A stretch of 64,000 nucleotides of DNA, from NCBI GenBank assembly GCA_010015655.1, contig ML976674.1, forward strand, positions 807,463 through 871,462, written 5' to 3'. This stretch comes from Bimuria novae-zelandiae CBS 107.79. Its lineage: Eukaryota; Ascomycota; Dothideomycetes; Pleosporales; Didymosphaeriaceae. How positions within the stretch are numbered: position 1 is the stretch's first letter; every line of letters starts with the position of its first letter. Positions 57,959 through 64,000 of this stretch are shown one piece after another. The notes beneath the pieces are model-generated. The model was not told the origin of the DNA, ran no database searches, and worked only from the letters and a program-made list of their open reading frames with translations. A program made the position numbers and the translations under genes.

Positions 57959-60900
57959 CTACACCACATAATACAACTTCATCGCACTCAACACCCTCCT
58001 CCTACAAACCGGACAACTCTCCACCTGCCTCGCACACCCCACACAAGCAACCACATGGCCACAATCATAAAACGCCGCCTCCGCCGGCTCCTCCCAGCAA
58101 ATGCGACACAAGCGCTCTGTCTCCTGCGCGCTCTTCCAATGTGTAACCCCCTCGCCGAACTTCTTATCGTTCCGCCACCCGCCCGTGTACGTGTTGCCGG
58201 TGGTGGCTTCGACAAAGGTTCCCGTGCCGTGCTGCTGGTTGGCCACCCACTCGCCATCGTACGTGTCGCCATTCTGGAACGTGTATAAGCCGTGGCCGTG
58301 GCGCTGACCTAGGCGGAAAGAACCAGAGTAAGTGGCGCCGGAGTGGTAGATGCGCAAGCCGTGGCCGTGGCGATGCCCGTTGACGTAGACGCCCTTGTAG
58401 TACTGGCTAGAGAAGTAGTTGAAGGTGAAGTGGCCGTTCATGCGGGCGGGGAAGTTGCGTGCGTTCGCGCGGAACTGGAGGAATTGCTGAAAATCGGCGA
58501 ACGCTGCACGGTCTGCGAGGGCATTCTTCTGCTCGTCGGTGAGAGGGGGCGCGTAGATGATTACGGCTGCGTTGTGGAGGTCGTTGGAGGCGAAGGACTT
58601 GTTGCGCCGGAGAGCGTGGGCGTGGACAAGGTCTTCTTCCTCCCACCAGTCGAACTTCGTGTCGGGAAGTTCGAGTAGTTTCTGCACTGTGGAGTCAAGA
58701 CGTGCTGACTTAAGGACAATGAACGAACCCTTTGGTTCCAGAATCTGCTTCTCTGCGTTGAAATATTTTAGGAAAAAGTAGATCTCATCCGGTGGCGGTT
58801 CGGGTGTTCGTGGGCGCGGTGCTTCCGCAGGTGGAGGAGTGCGCGGGCGCTCTTGTGCATCCCCGGGCGGAGGAACGGGCAGATCGGTCGGTGGCGGGGG
58901 AAGTGATGCAGAATCCTGTGTGCCTCCCATTTCCGTGTCATCACCAGTATTATTCGGGATGACAACGTCCACGACGGGCGGATCGGGCGGCATCGATGCA
59001 TCGACTTCCACCATGTTTGTGTCGTCACCTTCAGGTGCATTTGTAGGGGGACTTGGTGGTTCTGCGTCCGCCGGCGGTGAGCTGGCGTGCTGAGGTTCCA
59101 ATTCTGGTTCATCCGGTTCGCTCATGGGCGTGTCTTCTGCTGCCAGAGGTTGGGTAACTTCTGGTACCGGAGCAGCGATGTCATCGTGGACCGGAACGTC
59201 TACAGCAGGGGCGGATTCGGCATGTTGTATCTGCTCAGAAGATGTGCCTGATGCTACTTCGGGCCCTGCTTCAGGCTCAGGGTCTTTTGGAGGCTCAGGC
59301 AAGTCGGCAAAGGGGATCACATGAACCCAGAGCCGACGACATCCCCAATCCCCAGAAGAGTTCTGCAGTTTCCAGTCTTTCAAGTCCGTAGCATAGCGGT
59401 TGTAGCTTCCGCTCGAATATTCGATCTTGCCGGTGCTGAGCAGATGAGGAGATGCGAAGGAACCCTGATAAGTATCGACAAACCAAAACTTCACCTGCCT
59501 AGGATCTCGGATATCTTTGACATCCTTAAATGCCGCTGCGATCTTCTCACGAATGTCCTGGCATCCATCGGTAGCTTTCAACGCGATCGAAGCCGTGAGG
59601 CCGGACATGTTTGACTGCCATCTCTCATCAAATGCGTCAAAGTATCCTGGGCCTTCGTGTTGCAGAAAGACTGCGGAATCGACAATGTGGAACTGGCGCT
59701 CTTCGACATCGCCAATCTCTTCATCGGTTTTCTCATTAGTTTTATTCTCGTCCTTTTCCTGAGGCGCACCCGGGTCCTCCGTCGGTATGGGTATCGGTGG
59801 AGGTTGCTCAGAAGCCTTCTGTCTCTCCAGCTCTCGTGTGATCCATTCAGGAACTTCCCACTGCTCAGACTCAGGTCGGGAGGTGAAAGCAGGTTGTGCC
59901 ACATCATCACGTACATACATTGCAATGTATGCAACGGAATCGTTGCCAGTTACACGAGTCTTGGCTTCCTTGCCTTCGTGCGCCGTAACAGCTTGTCTGT
60001 GAGTCAGACCTACGACTTTGTTGCCTTCCCTGCTATCTGTGTAGTTGTACCACTTGGAGTCGGGTCCTTCAGGTCGAAGGATCGGCTGGTAAATACACGA
60101 CTGGAGGTTTTGCTTATGTACCACAAAGCCGTAGAGCGTATATGCGATGCCTCGGACATTGATATGGTCGTCCAATGTAACTTTGTTGAGTACCTTGACG
60201 TAAGAGTGGGAGGCGGGATCGAAAACCTGACGCTCTAGCTCTATGGTCAGAAGCTGAGGGAGTGTGGTACCGGGCTTCAGGAAGTCCGGGGATTGATTGA
60301 CAGCTTCCTGCATGCTACCCACGCTCACTACTGGTACCCGGTAGCTAGGAACGCCCTTCGTGTAGTCTCGCTTTGGCCCATAGAGATTGTCAAGAATATC
60401 GACGTGAGGTGTCTCCAATAGCTCATCTTCGAGTTTAGTGCGGATATACTCCCAAACCTGCACAACGTCAAACTTGTGCAACGGCTCTGGAGGTCCGTAC
60501 CAGTCTAACGCTTCAAAGATATCCCCAAGATCGACCGGGCCTGCACCAGGCTGTACTTCAGTCCTGAGCTGGTACAGCACTTTCTGGAAAGCTCCAATGA
60601 GCGGTTTTGGCCGGGAGAAGGGTTCCTTCTCACTGTCGAGGACCTCAAAGCGATACAAGAATTGCCTGAAAGGCTTGAACAGAAGCCATGAAGTGACAGC
60701 GGATACAACATTTCCGTCAGGGGACCCGCCATTGTCCCTAAGTGCTACTGATTGTAACCCGGTCATTGCAAAGCTGTCCCAGACATTGTCCCCGCTGGGA
60801 TGTTCCCAGAGGCAGTTCGTCTCGTCTTCAACAATCCTGATATAGCCAGTAAATGCAAGCTTGTCGTCCCGAAGAAGTGCCTGTCTGTGGCCACGAATCC

Positions 60901-62322
60901 GGTGAGAGATGTCGTAATGTGGCCCACAGAATCGTGTCCAGCCCCAATCAGGTGAAGATGTGCAGAAGCGATGCAAGCAAGTGCGTGAATAGTTGACACG
61001 AGGTTCGGAGGGATTGTAGAGGACGACGGAGACTTGTGCCGCTACACTCTTCCGCTTCGGTATTGACTTTGACCCAAGAAGAGGCAGGGGCGTATGCTGA
61101 AACTCGACCGGTTCTGAAGAAGGGCCATCCTCCACCTTTGACTCCGCAACATCCTCATTCTTCGCGTCGCTGGCCTCGGCTGCATCCTCTTTCTTCCTCT
61201 TGCCCTCGACGCTGAGACACTCCACGTACACACTCAAATAGTCAGAGTCATTGCCCTTGGGGTAGAATTTTATTCGCCATTGATGACCCCCGATTGTGAC
61301 AGGCTCCGACTTCATGACCAAATCCCGATTAGGCTTCTCGCGCGTGCCGTTGTAATTATCGATGAGCCATGTGATCCGACCGCTCTCTGCTGGTGTGTAC
61401 TCCGGGTCTTCCAACGGCACGAATGCCTTCTTTTCCCAATACTCATGGTCTAGGCCGCTTCGTTCGGTGCCGGCTTCGATCTCTCTCAGCTCGTCGTCGT
61501 CCGGCGCTGAAGTGTCTTCGGCGATAGGATGCCACGGCTGGCCGCCATCATCATCAGACGAGTCGGTGTCAGTTGGGGCGTTTTCGACGGGCGGGGGTGG
61601 TGGAGGCGGTTGCAGGTCCGCTGGCACTGGCGGCTCCGGAGGAGCGTCGTTCGGCTGCGGGTAACATAGTCAGCGAACATCAGTTTCAGGCCTACGGCTG
61701 CACCCGGACGTAGAAGACAGATGCCGACACCATATGGACAGTGCCAGCCTGGACGTCGTGTTGGTGTAAAGTCGGCGTATAAATTAAATATCCCCGGGTA
61801 GTACGCAGTATTATAGCATGTAGTACTTACAATGTTGGCCGTGACATTGATCGCATTCTCATTGTTTCCCTCCGCCTGGTTCGCATCATTTGGCGATGCC
61901 GGTGTAACGGCAGGCGCTGGAGGATCGGCTGAGCCGTTTGGGAGTACTATGCCCTGCGCATCGTCCGAAGTGGTATCCATAGCATCTTCATCCGCTGCAA
62001 CAGCGGCGACTTCTATAGCGACGTTATTTGCTTGATTGTGATTTGTGGTGTTGGTTGCTTCTGGTTGGACCCCATCGATCAAACCATCCTGCATGACTGC
62101 GTCTTCCCGATCGTGCCGCTGCCCGGCGGCGGGTAGTGTGGTAGACGCGCTCATATCAACGTCTTCGGCGGTCAGCGGCGGGGGCGGCGAGGAGGCCATT
62201 TGAGGCTGTGTGTGGTGTTGCGACTCCACGGGTGATTGCGGGCTCGAGAACGATGGAGAAGAAGACGGCGGCTGCCCGAACAATATTGGTGGGGGTGGTG
62301 GATGAACGGCGGTCGAGCTCAT
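57959..62322 (-). CDS. USP7-like MATH/pseudo-UCH protein with MORN repeats and RING
   Basis: Exons 62322-61831 and 61654-57959 (176-nt intron, GTAAGT..GCAG, phase 0) give 1395 residues. Order: Pro/Ser-rich N-terminus; MATH domain from about residue 255 (GRITWLIDNYNGTREK, HQWRIKFYPKGN); ubiquitin-hydrolase fold at about 460-750 (MTGLQSVALRDNGG, YTLYGFVVHK, DSKWYNYTDS); helix VPEWITRELERQK then Ubl-like FHIVDSAVFL as after the UCH domain of USP7; Pro-rich acidic linker; a second Ubl-like block EIYFFLKYFNAEKQILEPKG. MORN repeats follow at about 1248-1330 (GHRHGHGL, GQRHGHGLYTF, GDTYDGEW). A C-terminal RING (CRICWEE, CGHVVACVGC, CPVCR) ends it. The catalytic Cys box holds no Cys and the GHYY His motif is missing, so deubiquitinase activity is unlikely. 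The RING suggests ubiquitin-ligase activity (inference). Confidence 0.88.
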
Positions 62323-63359
62323 GGCTGCGGCGGGAATCTAAACGGCGCGTGCATAGGTGAGAGGCGTGAGGCAGCTGCGAGGCGTTAGTGATTGCGTGAT
62401 GGCTGATGGTGAGTGACGAGAGCTTCGTGATGATAGGCCCGCGTTGCCTTGGTATGTGTGATACAGCGGCCGCCGAATATACGCATATCATTGTAGGTCC
62501 GAGGCACCGTATTGCGTATAGGCGGCCTCTACTTAATACCAGGTAACACAAAGCGTGCTTGGACTCTCTCTCACCGAGACGGATGAGCTGACCTAGACTT
62601 GGAAAGGCGACAACGTTTCCAACGTGAGCAAGACAACTAACTCGGGTTCTACTGCTCAGCGACGATGTGAGATGGGTAGCTGGCAGCTAGAGCAAGCTAA
62701 GCTTATCGGTGAAGCTTTATCGATAATGAATCGGGGCAGTCTCTCTATATGTGGATGATGTGTGCACGTAGGTATGACAGACTACGAGAATAAAGTCTCG
62801 AATCCGACGACAACTTTCGCGGCTGTGAGGCGTGGCTGGGCTTGGACGTGTAAGGCTGGACCTTGTGCACATGCTGGCAGCTGCCTGGACCATTTATACG
62901 GCGGGCGGTGAGTGAGGCTGCTGCACCATTGCGATTAGCGCTTCCCCACGCGATCCGTTTCCGCGTTCCTACACTTGTCTGTCGTTGGCGAGGACCGCCC
63001 TCGAGCATCACCAGTGAGCCCTTCTACCCCCAATTTTTTTCATTGAGCTTGCCGTCACTAGTATCGCAGATGGCGCAGCCATCAGCAGATGAGTCGCACA
63101 GCTGGAGGCAGAGCACTTCCAGCGCGAAGGTAGCTAGGCTGCAACACGCCAGGGAGCTCCTAGTGTGAAGACAGCCACGCATCCCTGTAGCACGTCTGGC
63201 TTTACCTGCACCTCACCTCCGCTCACGACTCGTGCTGATACTGTCAGATGGCGTGGCCGACGTATCTCGATTTAAAATCGTATGAACAACTTGATGCCTA
63301 GCTGAAAAAGTTGTGGTCATTGCTCTAGTCGTTCCATTCTGTCCACCACGCAATCTTCC
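62323..63359. other. Intergenic, about 1 kb
   Basis: Lies upstream of the large USP7-like gene and downstream of deoxyhypusine synthase. Short open frames only. Probably includes the promoter and leader of the USP7-like gene (62323 to about 62560). Confidence 0.5.
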
Positions 63360-64000
63360 TCAACTCGCCGGCTCATCCGCTTTCCCTTTCGCAAATGTCG
63401 CCGCCACAATCAACGGGAATGCTATTGTCGCCTCCGCGTATACCTTGACACTATCGCCATCCACTTTGATCTTACCCCAACTGACTGCCTCGTCCGGCCG
63501 CGCCCCAGCGTCGCTTCCATCGAACTCCTGCGCCGTGTTAATGTAGACGGCGCTCTCTGCGCCATTGCGCATCAGATTCGCATTCGCAATGTGGTGCTTG
63601 ACTAGGCCGCCACCCAAGATGATCATTCCGGTCCTCTTCGCTCGCACAGCGATGGTGTTTATCTTGCGGATATCCTCTACGATGTCTACGCGTAGCTGCT
63701 CGGGCGACGACTTGAAAGTGTGGAAGTAGAGCATGTCCCCGAGGCTGCCGTCTGTTAATGCTGGACAAAAGACCGGGATGTCGTTCTTCCATGCCCAGTA
63801 GTATACTGATTGCTCGTTGTTGATCTCTTTGCCCAAGCGATTGATCACCTTGCTTGGGGTCCAATGGATGGGCTCGTCGGTCTTTTTGCTCTCTTCTTGC
63901 TCCGCCAACATCTGGTCCAGTATCGGTAGGACCCAATCCTCAAACGCGCAATAGTTGTTATTCGGAACCACAAGGTTTCCTATCCGATTCAGACCTTTCG
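63360..64000 (-). CDS. Deoxyhypusine synthase, C-terminal part
   Basis: The minus-strand frame enters from the window edge ([12 protein letters not shown]) and runs to TGA at 63360. It covers roughly the last 213 residues. Family motifs visible: [55 protein letters not shown], and [17 protein letters not shown]. The last contains the active-site Lys that forms the enzyme-imine intermediate. The enzyme transfers the aminobutyl group of spermidine to a lysine of eIF5A, the first step of hypusine formation. All catalytic features in this part are intact and no intron is needed. The N-terminal half lies beyond the window. Confidence 0.97.
   Translation of the reverse strand, partial: KGLNRIGNLVVPNNNYCAFEDWVLPILDQMLAEQEESKKTDEPIHWTPSKVINRLGKEINNEQSVYYWAWKNDIPVFCPALTDGSLGDMLYFHTFKSSPEQLRVDIVEDIRKINTIAVRAKRTGMIILGGGLVKHHIANANLMRNGAESAVYINTAQEFDGSDAGARPDEAVSWGKIKVDGDSVKVYAEATIAFPLIVAATFAKGKADEPAS

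Noticed and set aside
61832..62035. Plus-strand frame opposite the first exon of the USP7-like gene
   Set aside because: Mirror reading of a Pro/Ala-rich exon; no independent evidence.

Overview
The window looks like nuclear DNA of a filamentous ascomycete, most likely a plant-associated Dothideomycete (Pleosporales-like; inferred from gene families, not proven). Genes have short introns of about 43-176 nt with GT..AG ends. Gene-dense, balanced-composition blocks alternate with very AT-rich transposon blocks. In those blocks the coding traces are riddled with TAG/TAA codons that replace CAG, CAA and TGG, and paired LTRs differ mostly by transitions, many at CpA/TpG. That is the footprint of repeat-induced point mutation (RIP).

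Layout. 1-2290: piggyBac-like transposase remnant, a solo LTR and AT-rich DNA. 2.3-10.8 kb: gene block with a DUF4185-like protein, a metallo-beta-lactamase-fold hydrolase, an HD-domain cyanamide-hydratase-like enzyme, a small hypothetical gene with an in-frame stop and a decayed Gfd2/YDR514C-type RNase H-like gene. 10.9-21.9 kb: transposon island in which one Ty1/copia element (minus) sits inside another (plus), followed by a Tc1/mariner end and an LTR fragment. 22.6-36.2 kb: gene block with an NmrA-like pseudogene split by a MITE, an intron-containing tRNA-Ala(AGC), a multi-spanning membrane protein, VPS18, an F-box-like protein, a BTB gene with a stop, a second MITE copy and a GH2 beta-glucuronidase. 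36.4-40.8 kb: a pogo-like transposon carrying a solo LTR in its left inverted repeat and a complete Fot1-like transposon inside. 41.3-44.4 kb: alpha/beta hydrolase and a P450 pseudogene. 45.1-55.9 kb: a copia element (minus) with a second copia element (plus) inserted, both with intact target-site duplications. 56-64 kb: a Pth11-type rhodopsin-domain receptor, a very large USP7-like protein and the C-terminal part of deoxyhypusine synthase.

Core housekeeping genes (VPS18, deoxyhypusine synthase, tRNA-Ala) are intact. Genes next to the transposon islands are often broken: NmrA-like, Gfd2-like, P450 and BTB each carry stops, frameshifts or an insertion.

The most unusual coding object is the gene at 57959-62322. 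It keeps the USP7 order (MATH, ubiquitin-hydrolase fold, Ubl-like segments) but lacks the catalytic Cys and His boxes, and it ends in MORN repeats plus a RING finger. That suggests a deubiquitinase scaffold turned into a possible ubiquitin ligase.
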